A stretch of 64,000 nt of DNA from Setoptus koraiensis (lineage: Eukaryota > Arthropoda). The number at the start of each line of letters is the position of its first letter. The first letter of the stretch is position 1. This document shows positions 10,680 to 21,839 of this stretch, piece by piece. The DNA lies in assembly GCA_048013815.1 (NCBI GenBank), contig CM106585.1, forward strand, positions 12,586,001 to 12,650,000. The letters run 5' to 3'. The translations under genes and the position numbers were made by a program. Below the pieces are notes generated by a model. That model saw only the letters and a program-made list of their open reading frames with translations. It had not been told where the DNA came from and made no database searches.

Positions 10680-13600
10680 CGCTGTTGCTGTTGCTGTCGC
10701 CGGTGTCGGTCCGTCTCGGCCCGACAGCGGCAGCGCCCCAGCAATTAGGTAATGGAAGCGCGGCCCGGCTCGGCGCATCGCCGATAAAAAGTCTAATAAA
10801 GACGCGCGCCCACAAGGCCGCACAAGTTCGTGTGCGCACCGTCGAGACGGCCAATGGCGGCCGATCGATGGGCGAATTGTGTGGGCCCGTTTGGGGCGCC
10901 AGCGCAAGTGACATGTCAACTGGTCTCAGAGGAGCGCCAGCCTGAGCGAGCAATTTTCTTTCAAATGGGCCCAAAGTTGTGCACACGACAAGCGAGTATG
11001 CGGGCCAATGCACGAATGTGTGTCTCGATTTTCTGTCTTTTGTCGATTCTCAATCTTGAGAATCGACAAGAGAATCGACGAAAACTGAACTGGACTGGAC
11101 TGGCCAGCCATTGGACAGCATCTAAATGTATATTGCTCGGCACTAGTTACATTTACAGCCACAACAACAAGTCGCAAATAAATCTCTCCCCCGCACTGAC
11201 CGGCCATTCCATTCATCGAAGCGACCATGAAACAAGACAAATTTGCTGCCTGTTATTGTTTGCCATCAATATAATGGCACATAACGACATCCTCCAGTCG
11301 ACACACACACACACGCACGCATAAAGCGGGCCGGCAATATATGTATATAAAGACAATATATATAGATATAGACTGCTATTGGTTTGCCCATCCATTGCCG
11401 GCTGCATACCCAGAGCCGGCTGACACTCGGGCCCAATGTCAGTCGGGCCCAATGTCAGTCGGGCCCAATGTCAGTCGAGGCGGCCCACTGGCGATCCAAC
11501 TGGCGGCCGACATGCAGCGAACGGTTTCAAAAATGACAATTCTCCGCCGACGTTGCGCACTGTGTGGCGAGCCCGTTTCTCGGGCTGTTTTCAGCCCGAG
11601 CGACACGCACGACATCTCGATCATCAGTCAAAGAGCCCGTGTCACTGTGCCGTTATTTTCGGCGAGACCGCTATTTTGGGCTAAACCGTTACTCTCGGCT
11701 AAACCGTTACTCTCGGCTAAACCGTTAGTCTCGGCTAACGGCACCGGCGGCCAGAGACGCCGGCTGCTGCCGGTGGCGGCGGATGTGGAAATGCCGACAC
11801 GACAGGCAGTTTCGGGCGCATAACGGTCGCGTTTTACAATCGATTCGTCACCAACGCCCAGCTGTATATATAACAGAGCCATAACAGAGCCGATTTCGGC
11901 GCACAGTGTCGCGCCTAACGGCAGCCAGTGTCCGTGGTGGGGCGCCGATAATCAGCGATCTCATTATTGGTTTGTCTGGCAAAGATTGCGCCCCAGACAA
12001 AGCGGCGGCATGTTCGCGAGTGAACGCCAGCCAGTGATTGAGCAACGCGCTGGCTGACAAAGGCCAACAAAGGTTGCCATACACACACACGCTCGCATAA
12101 TATTAGTGGTGGCCCGCTGAAAATTCATCAAAAGCCCCGCCTGAAAGCGCAGGCCACACTGCGAGGGGGCCCCCGACGAACGCTGCCGCTCACCGAGCGC
12201 CGCACCACATATCCAAGGTCCTCGCACAGCTATTGACGCCGTCGTGATAAATGACTTATTTAGGCTAAACAGAGCCGAACAGAGCTGAGCAGAGCTGAAC
12301 AGCGAGGCTTGCACATTGGCGCCAATCGTTGGGGCCCTCGAATGTGTGGCGCTGTTTGTCGCGCGCCAAATTGGGGCCACCGTTGTGTCGACAAGTGTGC
12401 TTGCGGGGGAGCAGAAATAAAACGGCGCCCATTATTATGGCGGCGCAGCCATTATGGCGCACAACAATTTAATTGAGCCAGTCTCTGCCAGAGCCAGTCT
12501 CTGCCAGAGCCAGTCTCTGGCGATATCACCATGGGCCCGTGCTGATATCCAAGCGCCAAGATTGTAAATCGGTGTGCGGTGGCTGCCCCAGACCAGATAT
12601 CCATTGTTGTGCTGTCGCAATTAAGACACACACACACACACAATATCCATCAGACCATTAAGTTATGCATCGGCGTTGATGCTCACGCCGATGGGCTGCT
12701 GTCAGCGCCGTCAATTGGCCCATGGCACGAATGATAATTGTTGCCGAGACTGTCTGAGCCCGATCCATACACACTAAATGAGTTATGTAACACACACAAG
12801 TTAACAGTTGCGTCGATAGCCGCATCACACTGTCATGATCAGAGTGTTTAATTGGCCCGCATTGTGGCCCCCATTTTATTGGTTGCAGTGGCCAACTGGC
12901 CACTCATCATCGGTCCATTTGGCCGATCGGTCCGATTGATGGTCGCATGCGATGGTCGCCCACAATACGACGCATTTCAATTCTCTCTGCGCCGCCGACC
13001 ATCACACAACTGGCGCCGGAACTGGGGCCCGTTCTCTCATGGTGTGCGGGCATTGTGTGCGCCAATGGCTGTCTCGTGTCGTTCGGCGTGCTTGCCTTGC
13101 TTCGGCATTGTTTCGCTGTCGGATTGGCACCATAATACATCTATGTGTATGTGACCTGATGGCGCGGGGCCCGGCGAGCCAGCCATCAGGCCACGTTGTC
13201 GCAGTTTGACGTTGCTTGTCGCATGTTGTTGCATGTTGTTGCATGTCGTTGCATGTTGTTGCATGAGAATAAAGCGTCGCGTTGGCGAGCCCACTCGCAT
13301 AGCCGGCACTCGCACAACTGACAACGACAACAACGGCAACAACGACGATCACGACGACGACGACGACTGGATATTCGCTGGCAGTCCGGTGAAAAACATT
13401 AAATGGCAAACACACACAATGGCCCAAACCGTCGTGACAAATGATATAAACAAATTTGCATTTGTTGTGCCTCTGTCGAGATATATGAGCGCCATTTGCA
13501 TTTGGGCCCTTGCCAGTTGTTGTTTGGGCCTCAAATAGCCTCAGTTTATTATTCTAGTGCCAGTTCGGCCCGATGATTTTAGATACTTTGCTTATGCTGC

Positions 13601-16524
13601 GATCGTGTTCGCATACACATATTGTAATAAAAAAATAATATGATAATAATATCATCAGCCGATGTAATCAAATGTTCACTACTCCCGTTTATTTGACATG
13701 GGTGCGCGTGTGCGCGCAACAAAATGCAAATTTATACCGCCTCGCCGGGCCACTGGGCCACTGGAGCCATCGCAGCCATTGTGTTTGCTTGCGCTTCTTT
13801 TCTAATTTTTCGCTACTCGTTTTACGTTTGCCCTCGCCTCTGCCAACTGGCCCGCCGACTGGCTCGTCGACTGGCTCGCCGGCTGGCTTGTCGACTGGCT
13901 TGCCAGCGACACTGCGGGCCCCAATGGCTTGACAGCGCGCGCGACACAACGACCAGCGACATGCACAGATAGCAGATAGATGGCAACTGGAACCGGATGT
14001 TGGAACATGAAGTAACAATGTTAAACGCATTAGCCATTGTGTCACTAGACACTGGCCGACACTGTCTAGACTCGCTGCTCGTGTTGGCCCGGCCAACGAA
14101 CAAACGAGCAAGCGAGCGAGCGACCGATAAACAAACACTGCAACTCAAATTGCCAGCCACCGCCGCCGCTAATACCGCCGAGACATCCTGTGCGATACCT
14201 GTCACAGATTATTATGTGCGCGCGCGCGCCGGGGCCCCTTTTGAGGCCCCGTCCTTTTGGCGTGTCCTTTTGACGCTTTTGTCATTAATGTGGTTATAGT
14301 GGCGCCAAAAATAACTCGCGCGCGCTGGCCTGGCCCCCAAATAACCCGGCGAATGGCGCCTCACTGACTGGCTAGCAAACTGACTCAGCGGTCCCACTGA
14401 GTCACTCGAGGGCGCGTCGCCTTCAGATTTGATTGGCCGATCCGTCACAAACATTAGCTCGTTCCGTCATGTGGCAATCTAAAGTAGGCAATGCAATTAG
14501 TTGGCTCGGGCCTCGAATAATCCGGCCTGACAGCACTGCAACAATCGCTGCCGCCAACGACGCAAACTGGGGCCAATTGTCGCAACGGCCTTGCCACTGG
14601 CGCCACCACTAATGACTCGCAAATATACATGCATGCCATGGTGCAAATCGTATATATACTGTACGCATGCTGTAGTGCATGAGCTGTATATATACACACA
14701 CGCGGATGTGTGACGCGGATGTGTGACATTGTGGGCCCGACGGGTCCTCAAATCGGCATGTCACATGTAAATGGGGCGCTCGCATTATCCATATTATCCG
14801 TATATTATCAATGGCGCGCCAAGAAATGGTCGCCAGCGGTATGGTAGGCCAGCGTCGGCGGCCAATCTCTGCCAACAATGATGCGTCAAAAACCCTTTTT
14901 TGTGTCGCGACTCGCGAGCGAAACAGATTTCAACCGCTGCTGCTGCTATTATCATAAAACTGACACAGACTGTTTATCTGGCTGTCAGAGTTGATTTGAG
15001 GCGCCGGCAGCGGCACACTTACAGCGCAATAAATGGTATAAACAAAACATTTGCCAAACATTAACAATATCGCGCCCGTATGCAAATGTATTCGCAGCCG
15101 TCATGAATGTCAAGCCAGATGAATGGCGAGCCAGCAAATGTCGGGCCGGCGAATGTCAGACGAATGGCGAATGTCAGACGAATGGCGAATGTCAGGCGAA
15201 TGGCAAGACGGGCACGGCGCGCTCAATGAATAAAACGGGCCTAACGGAGCGCGCTAATTAGCTACGGGCAAACATTTATTATATTTCGTTGTAACGGCCG
15301 GCTCGTTGTGCCGGCCTCAAATGGCCCCGGCGCACAACTATTAAGATCATTATAATAAACACCAAACATGGCGAAAACAAGAGATGAGATCCAGAGCCAT
15401 CAAGTTTGTTTGCAAGCAATTTAACAACATACTCTCGTGCCTCTCTTAGTCCCATATCCGGCTGGCAATTGCTGCCATGGTTACTACTACTAGTGACTTG
15501 CTAGACGGCCGCCCAGCGGGGCCCACTAACCGAACCAGCCCAGGCCGTCGTTCCACTGACCGTCAGCGATTGAGACCGTCAGTGGTCTGACGGACAGTCG
15601 GACGGAAATTCGCAAATTCCGACAGCCGCTCGGACGGTCACGTTTAGACGGGCCAACAATTGCCGGACGCTGGCCATTGTTGGCCGCCGTCGGGCATGTT
15701 CACAGTTGGTCGGTCAGCCTGCAAACCAAACACAAAGGAGCGGGCAAGAGCAAGAATTTTGCAACTCTTTGTCGAGCCACTTGATCCCATTGGCCCCCAA
15801 CTGATCGCGTCAGTGCACCTCTGCATTCATTGTTCTCAAAATTTATAGGCCATAGTGGGCGATCATTGTTGTCGGCGCCATGAAACTTTCGCGATCATTG
15901 GCCCAACCCTCGAACTGTGGTTCGGCCCCAGCTCAGTGTGCCAGTTGTGTCCATTCTGCTGGCCAACAGAATGGACTGAACCGGTTCAGCAGGTTGCCGC
16001 CGGTCTGGTTCGTTGCGGCGATATAAATAACAAAACAAAAAAGTGAGCGGCGGCCAGAAATTTTAGAGTTGGCCCATTTGAGCGTCGCCCTTTAGTGGCC
16101 ACTTGAAGATCACGGCAGCCAGTTGATAAAGTTGATAACGAGACCAGATAAGACCCCATTAATGGGGCCAGCTGGGGGCCCGGCGCAAAATATAATGCCA
16201 TTGTCGGCGCTAATAATGTGCGTGAGCCCAGTTTATCTCTCAGACAATTCGAGAGTAATGAGATGCTGTTGTTGTTGTTGTTGTATCTTGCGCGCCGTTG
16301 TTACTTACCTATTGATACCTATGACTGTCATGGTGGCCACGGATACAAAAACACTTAGCGTAACTATTTTATTTAATCCCATTGTAGATTGGTGGATAAA
16401 GCGGCCGGGTGGCGGGCGGCGGGCGCAAGTGGTGCGGCGAGCGGTCGTAGGGCCGGCCAGGCAGAGGGGGGGGGGCGAAACGCAGAAAGAAATTTTATCT
16501 TTTTAGTATACGGCTATCTCATGT

Positions 16525-16560
<36 letters not shown>

Positions 16561-19131
16561 GCTGCTGCCGCCGTTGTTGAGCTCAACATTTCGCTTGGGC
16601 ATTGTTGCGGCGCTTTCCGCGAGGTGTTACCAAATCAACGAAGGATAAACAAGTCGTTAAAATACAACTCGTCCCCTGCCTGTGGGGCCCCCGAGAACGC
16701 GCTCGAAAAGCGGCTAAGGGCAGCCAATCAGTTGGCCACTGGCCAACATAATCATTGCGCGTTAATCGAGCCAGCCGGGCCCCGCTAATAGTCCACTAAT
16801 GCGATATACTGTTGCGTTCATCAAGTGCCACTTTCTTTGAAAGAAATTCTTTCCACTTGAGGTTGAGATCAAAACAATTCTTACTTACCGACAAATCTTA
16901 CTATTGGGCACATGAAGGCGGGAAATATCCATCTACCGAGCATATATTCGGTGTATGTGAAGGCTGCGTGGAACAGTATTTATGATGGCAATATACAATA
17001 CGATGGTAATATACAACAGATGGATTAGTATGATATGGCGAGATGGTTTGCGGCGGCCAACACCGCCAGTAAATTGATTGGCACACTCATTGCGAATGAG
17101 CGGCTTAGAATTTTCTTGGAATTTTCTTGGAATTTTCTTAGAATTTTCTCAGAATTTTCGCAAGTAGCCGAGGGCCGGTTCGCTGTTGGCGGCTTTTTGC
17201 TATTCGCGGCCACTTGCTGTAGGCGGCCGAAGTGGGCCCAAGTTTCGCCCGAAATTCCTCAAACGACGAAGAGACATCAGGCGATAATCTTTGCAAGTAT
17301 CGCAGCGCATTCGTATGCTGGCAGCAAGCGCTCTTCATCAAACAATTGCTTGCTCTGGCGAGCGAAAAAAACAAATTAAAAAACGCACAACCGATTATCA
17401 AATGGCCGCAGCATCAACGCCGAAACAATGGCCGTGACAAGCCAGTTGTTCGCCAAGTCAACTGGGGCTCCTCGGATATCCCGAGCGAACCACTTAGCGA
17501 GCCGAATGAGAAATGGTGTGAGTGAGAGAGGTACATCGAAAACACTTGTTCGCTTGTAGCCGCCAGTTTCGCGCTTCGTTGGCCATTGGCAATATATTAT
17601 TATAGGGCTCGTAAAACGATTACTCCAACAAAAAATATAAGCTCTCCAAACAGCAACGTCCATACATCTTTGATTTGCGTACTAGGACGCGTTGCAACAG
17701 CGCCAATAAAAAAGTAGCGATAATAAATGGTACTTTTGGCCAATTTATCGAGAAGAGCCATCGGCGGCATCAAATGACCACGCCGAGTTAGTGGATGGCG
17801 CAAGCCTCGCGCCTGTCGGATATAGATATCGGATATATATCGGATATAGTTGGGATATATATCGGATATTTATATCGCGATAGCAGATATATATAGACGG
17901 GGCCCGAGAGGAGCCGCGTGCGGCCCAAGTGAGTGCACGGTAGCCCAATTGTAAGACGCGAACCACATTGCTTCTCGTGGCAGTGGCCGCTCGGACGATT
18001 CTTCGCTCGGCCGAGTCTTGACAGCAACGAGCAAGTCAAGTGGTCAAGCCAACAAATGTGGCTACATTGCAACTTTGGGGCCGGATACACGTGCGTCCGG
18101 CCCCAAACTTGGCCACGTTGGCCCCAAACTTGGCCACACAGTTGGCCGTGCACCGCCAGCCAATTAAGCCAATATGATGAGGCCGACATAATCTAGTGAT
18201 TAACATCTCGTGAGAATGTTGATCATGTCCGGCCGATCGTGCTGATGCTGGCAATTCTCGGGGCCGGCTCGTGAGCTCGAAATACGGCGAGCTCGTGAGC
18301 CCGGAACACGGCGGAACACGGCGAGCGGTCAGCTTCTTATGTATGCAATTATTCATAGTTATTCGTGGCCGCAGAAGACGTGGCCAAGAATGGCCTTGTT
18401 ACGTGGCTGCTTGTGGCCGAGATACGACGCGAATGGCAACGAGATGAGCGAGAATGCAATAAAGCGAAAAATAAACAACGGCTCATCTCCGCGCGCCCAA
18501 CAACAACAACAACAATCCTGCCAATATCATTATGTCCGAGGAATATATAATATATCTGCAATATATCCAGACTATATATTGCATTACAATGTCGGATTGG
18601 ATTGCCGCAAAGCTCGCTCGCCGGCCGTAACAACGGCCGAGTTCATGTTGTTATGTCATTTGTGGCGCGGCGACGTAATTGCCAGCCTGACACGCGATGA
18701 CACGATGCGCCCCACGGGTCACCATGCCACCGTGACGGGGCCAAGATGATGCAGCGGCCTTCGAGGGGCCAAGATGCAGCGGCTTTCGAGGGGCCGGCAT
18801 GATGCAGTGCGCGAGGGGCCCGCATGATGCAGTGCGCGAGGGCCGAGGGGCCTCTTTACTTACGTATGGAGAAGCAGCTCATAAGCAGATCGGACACGGA
18901 CAAGTTGATGAGGTATTTGCGCAACTCTGAAGTGTTTTGTTTGCCGCGAACTAAAACCACAACAGTTATAACATTCAATATAAATGACACCACCGCTGTC
19001 AAACTATATAATATCACCAGAAACAGTTGCCAGGGCACATCCAGAGCCTCCAATTGATACAAAGTCTCGTCCTGGTCGCGATCGCTCTTCGGGGCCCCTA
19101 TGTTGGCCACCTGCATTTGGTGGGGGTCCAT
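8703..19131 (-). CDS. Class A (rhodopsin-like) peptide-type GPCR, four exons, 408 residues
   Basis: Seven-helix receptor at the plasma membrane. Exons on the minus strand: 18864-19131, 16889-16963 (75 nt), 16309-16363 (55 nt) and 8703-9531. All three introns are GT/AG and the phases fit exactly. Visible landmarks are N53 in TM1, D81 in TM2 (LINLSVSDL), W101 (GRWIF), C108 at the top of TM3, then exactly 25 residues later R133. TM4 has Trp, the second outer loop has the partner Cys (FECRPIW), TM5 has Pro, TM6 has FWLP and TM7 has NPLIY followed by a short helix 8 and a Ser/Asn-rich tail. The usual D/E-R-Y motif reads N-R-H (132-134). An in-frame stop lies upstream of the ATG at 19131, which supports this start. 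It resembles arthropod neuropeptide receptors, but I cannot name the ligand. Confidence 0.93.
10603..10698. repeat. Hexanucleotide repeat (GCTGTT)n
   Basis: About 16 units with occasional T-to-C changes. It generates Leu-rich, Ser/Asn-rich and Ala/Val-rich open frames on both strands that should not be annotated as proteins. Confidence 0.93.
11041..11068. repeat. 28-bp palindrome, 13-bp arms
   Basis: The arms TGTCGATTCTCAA and its exact complement are separated by two bases. A third partial copy of the arm follows at once (about 11070-11079). Confidence 0.9.
11427..11474. repeat. 16-bp tandem repeat, 3 copies (contains GGGCCC)
   Basis: Three identical copies of TCGGGCCCAATGTCAG in the GPCR intron. 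Confidence 0.95.
11679..11741. repeat. 18-bp tandem repeat, 3 to 3.5 copies
   Basis: The unit GGCTAAACCGTTACTCTC repeats with one change in the third copy and then decays. Confidence 0.92.
12475..12520. repeat. 16-bp tandem repeat, about 3 copies
   Basis: The unit is GAGCCAGTCTCTGCCA. Confidence 0.92.
13221..13265. repeat. 10-bp tandem repeat, 4.5 copies
   Basis: The unit GCATGTTGTT repeats with one change (GCATGTCGTT). Confidence 0.92.
15149..15202. repeat. 18-bp tandem repeat, 3 copies
   Basis: The unit GCGAATGTCAGACGAATG repeats with one change in the last copy. Degraded related sequence precedes it from about 15115. Confidence 0.9.
16364..16888 (-). other. GPCR intron 2, 525 bp
   Basis: It has the donor GTAAGT after exon 2 and an AT-rich acceptor before the 55-nt exon. 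It contains a (TTG)n tract near 16526-16566 and a GC-rich stretch with a G8 run. No gene is seen. Confidence 0.8.
16964..18863 (-). other. GPCR intron 1, 1.9 kb
   Basis: It lies between the TM1/TM2 exon and the 75-nt exon. It contains an 11-bp phased T-tract array at 17108-17160 and TATATC-type simple sequence near 17815-17895. No other coding exon is supported. Confidence 0.8.
17108..17160. repeat. 11-bp tandem repeat with phased T4 tracts
   Basis: About 4.5 copies of GAATTTTCTTG place a TTTT tract every 11 bp, close to one helical turn. Such spacing is expected to curve the DNA. Confidence 0.9.
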
Positions 19132-21244
19132 GGTTGGCCCGTTGGACGAGGCTTGCTCTCTCTGTTCGGTTGCTTTCTATGGGGACGGTGATTATATGCG
19201 ACGCTTATTATCTGTGCGATACAAATATTTCTGTGGATACTTTGTCTTTTGGAAATGCTTTCTCTATTCTATCTATTTATTTGCGCACTGATTGTGTTTT
19301 CTGCAGCTAATTGCCTTGTCTGGTCTGTTCGCAAACTGTATGTTGCGAGTATGTTCGAATCTAGCTTAATCTGGGGCTCACAATCTCGGCCACACAATTT
19401 GACAATTTTTCTTCTAATGGTAACATCCTTATGTCATGGGCTCTGTTGATCGCACTACCAATTCACTTGTCATGCCTCTTGCTGGCTCAATTGCTGCTAC
19501 TTGTTGTTTTGCCCGTTGTTTTCTTCGCTGATGCGTTCGCTGATACATTCGCTGATGTGTTCGCCGATATCTGACTGGTATGCGCGTTCGCGGCCCCAGA
19601 TTTCGCGGCGATTGTTGAGATATTGAGATTGATTGCTGAACTGGTTGAGACTGTCGAATAATTCGCTGGTTTCGCGCTCGTCGCGCCGATTCCGTCGCGA
19701 ACTCGCCAATGATGAACGAGATGAATCGAAATTGAGCAACGGCCAACTATTACGGATAACTAATGTGGTGTCCGACACAAATCAGCACAAATCGTCACTA
19801 AACGATTTTCGCGGGTGACGCCATCATTTCCATTGTTGCAAACTGCGGGGCCCCCGTTCGTGCCTCATTCATGATTTTGTGGTGTGCGCAATTCACAATG
19901 AATTGAATTTAATGTCGATTATGTGAGCTAACTGCGTGCTCGTCGTGTGCAGTTTCAATCTTGGCGATGGCGACAAGTCGTGGCATGTTGCCTATTGGGC
20001 ACAATTGGGGGGGGGGACACAATTGATTTCTTTTCTTTATATATTATATATTCGTCGCTATAGGCATTTGACTTGATTCGATATTGTTGACTTGATTTGA
20101 TATTGACTGATCAGTCGCTGTGGCGAGTGTGACGACTTGTCGCTGCTTGTAACAACGACAAGGCAATGTTGCATAACCATAGACAACAGACGAAACGACG
20201 CTTGACTGTCGATTCCAAAGCAACTTTTTCCGCTAGACGCCCAGCTAGAATTGCAATTTTCGCTAGTTGGGGGCACAGTTTTGCGAGTCGGGGGGCGATA
20301 GTTGTGCTAGTTGGGCTAGTTGGGGGCGCACAGTTCTGCTAGTTGGGCAGAGGGGATAATTTTGCCGCGCTGCGCGCCGGGGCCCGAGCCATGGCATGCG
20401 CTTTTTCGCCCCCCCCCCCCATTTCGCTTGCGAGCGTGCGCATGTTGTTGCATTGGCATGCTCTTTTTCGAGCGGCCTGACAGCGGCGCGAATGTCGCTA
20501 GGCGCCCCCGTCTGACACGCCGTCGCCTATAGGCGCCGGCCTATGACGCTCGCTTCCGCCGCAGTTGGTCGGCGTTGACCTTGGCCTCGGTTGGCGCTGC
20601 ATGCGGGCTGGTGTGCCAACTGTTTTGGTAGCACCCCTCCCCCCCCATGACAGATAGTTTTGCGTTGGACGGAACGAGAAAAAACTGGCAGCTCGTCAGC
20701 GGGCGCTGCCGGCCAGTCGCTGACGAACAGGAGAGAAAAAAATTAGCAACTTGATTCGTTGTCGCTCGATTCGTTGTTCCGTGCCGGCCGGGCCACTCTG
20801 GCGAATTCGAATGGGCCCCAACAACATTATCACCTGTGATTACTTAATTTATATACGCCATCAAATGCACATCAGCGCACATACACACAGCATGTCAGCC
20901 AGACGCGCGCTCCCTTTCCATTCACTCAAACCCATTCGCTGGGCCCCTTCGCTGGGCCGGTTTTTTCTCGTTGGGGCCCCAAGTAACTTGGGCCAAGTTT
21001 GAGTGAGGCGGGGGCGAGTTGTCGCTTTTGAGCTGGCCATTGGCGACAGTTGCCGGCAAGACACAAACATCGCAAGCAAACAAACGGTCATTTGTTAGAT
21101 AGATAAATATCAGCTTGCTTGTCAGTTGACAATTCGCACTTCAATTGGCGCACACAATAATGAGATTACATAATATGTATATAACGGTGTATGACCTAAT
21201 CTTGGTTTATGCACCTTGCCCAATGACTGGCATTTAGTGTCCGC

Positions 21245-21322
21245 TACAACTGTATGCCACAACTGTATGCTACAATTGTATGCTACAACTGTATGCTACA
21301 ATTGTATGCTACAATTGTATGC
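21245..21322. repeat. 13-bp tandem repeat, 6 copies, each with a CANNTG word
   Basis: Units alternate between TACAATTGTATGC and TACAACTGTATGC. Each carries CAATTG or CAACTG, E-box-like cores. Confidence 0.93.
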
Positions 21323-21707
21323 GAGACAATCAGGATGTCATGTAATGTGATGCCGCTTCCGCGTCATGCCATTAACACTGGCACGACAACAGTCTCAGCC
21401 TCAGCAGCGGATGATCAGCGAGATGCTTGATTATGCTAATGAGCTGCTTGCAAAATAACATTAGTAGTTGCATTAATAACTTGCCAACAACGCTCACCTG
21501 ACCTCCTCGATGATAATCCATTGTTTGGCTTGTTTATTGCTCGCTTGCTTGATTCCTTTGTTTATTATTATTATTATTATTATTATTGTTTGCTAGGCAT
21601 TTTATTACAACAGTTTGCAAGTGTTCAGTCGGTCCTCTATTTGGTGACAGTTGCGTGCGACACACAATACCAACATCATTTGTACATTTATTTACATCGA
21701 GTTTGTA

Positions 21708-21839
21708 TCACTTCTAACTCGTGATTGTGTCACTTCTAGCTCGTGATTGTGTAACCTCGAACTCGTGATTGTGTCACCTCGAACTCGTGATTGTGTCACC
21801 TCGAACTCGTGATTGTGTCACTTCGAACTCGTGATTGTG
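21708..21839. repeat. 22-bp minisatellite, 6 copies
   Basis: Six contiguous units with no spacers, differing at a few positions in the first third. The core AACTCGTGATTGTG is nearly invariant. Confidence 0.95.

Larger units (their letters stand above)
9532..16308 (-). other. GPCR intron 3, 6.8 kb
   Basis: This is the largest intron in the window. It contains several short minisatellites, a CTGTTG-type hexamer tract, a 28-bp palindrome at 11041-11068 and many GGGCCC and GGCC words. Just inside its 3' end a roughly 22-bp sequence is repeated twice (about 9560-9625). Many long open frames here on both strands come from repeats and GC-rich composition. I found no supported gene. Confidence 0.75.

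Noticed and set aside
10345-11013. Ser/Asn-rich and Leu-rich frames on both strands in the GPCR intron
   Set aside because: They are created by the GCTGTT hexamer array and lie within an intron supported by the flanking receptor exons.
21708-21839. CRISPR-like regular array
   Set aside because: Units are contiguous without spacers, and the genome is eukaryotic.
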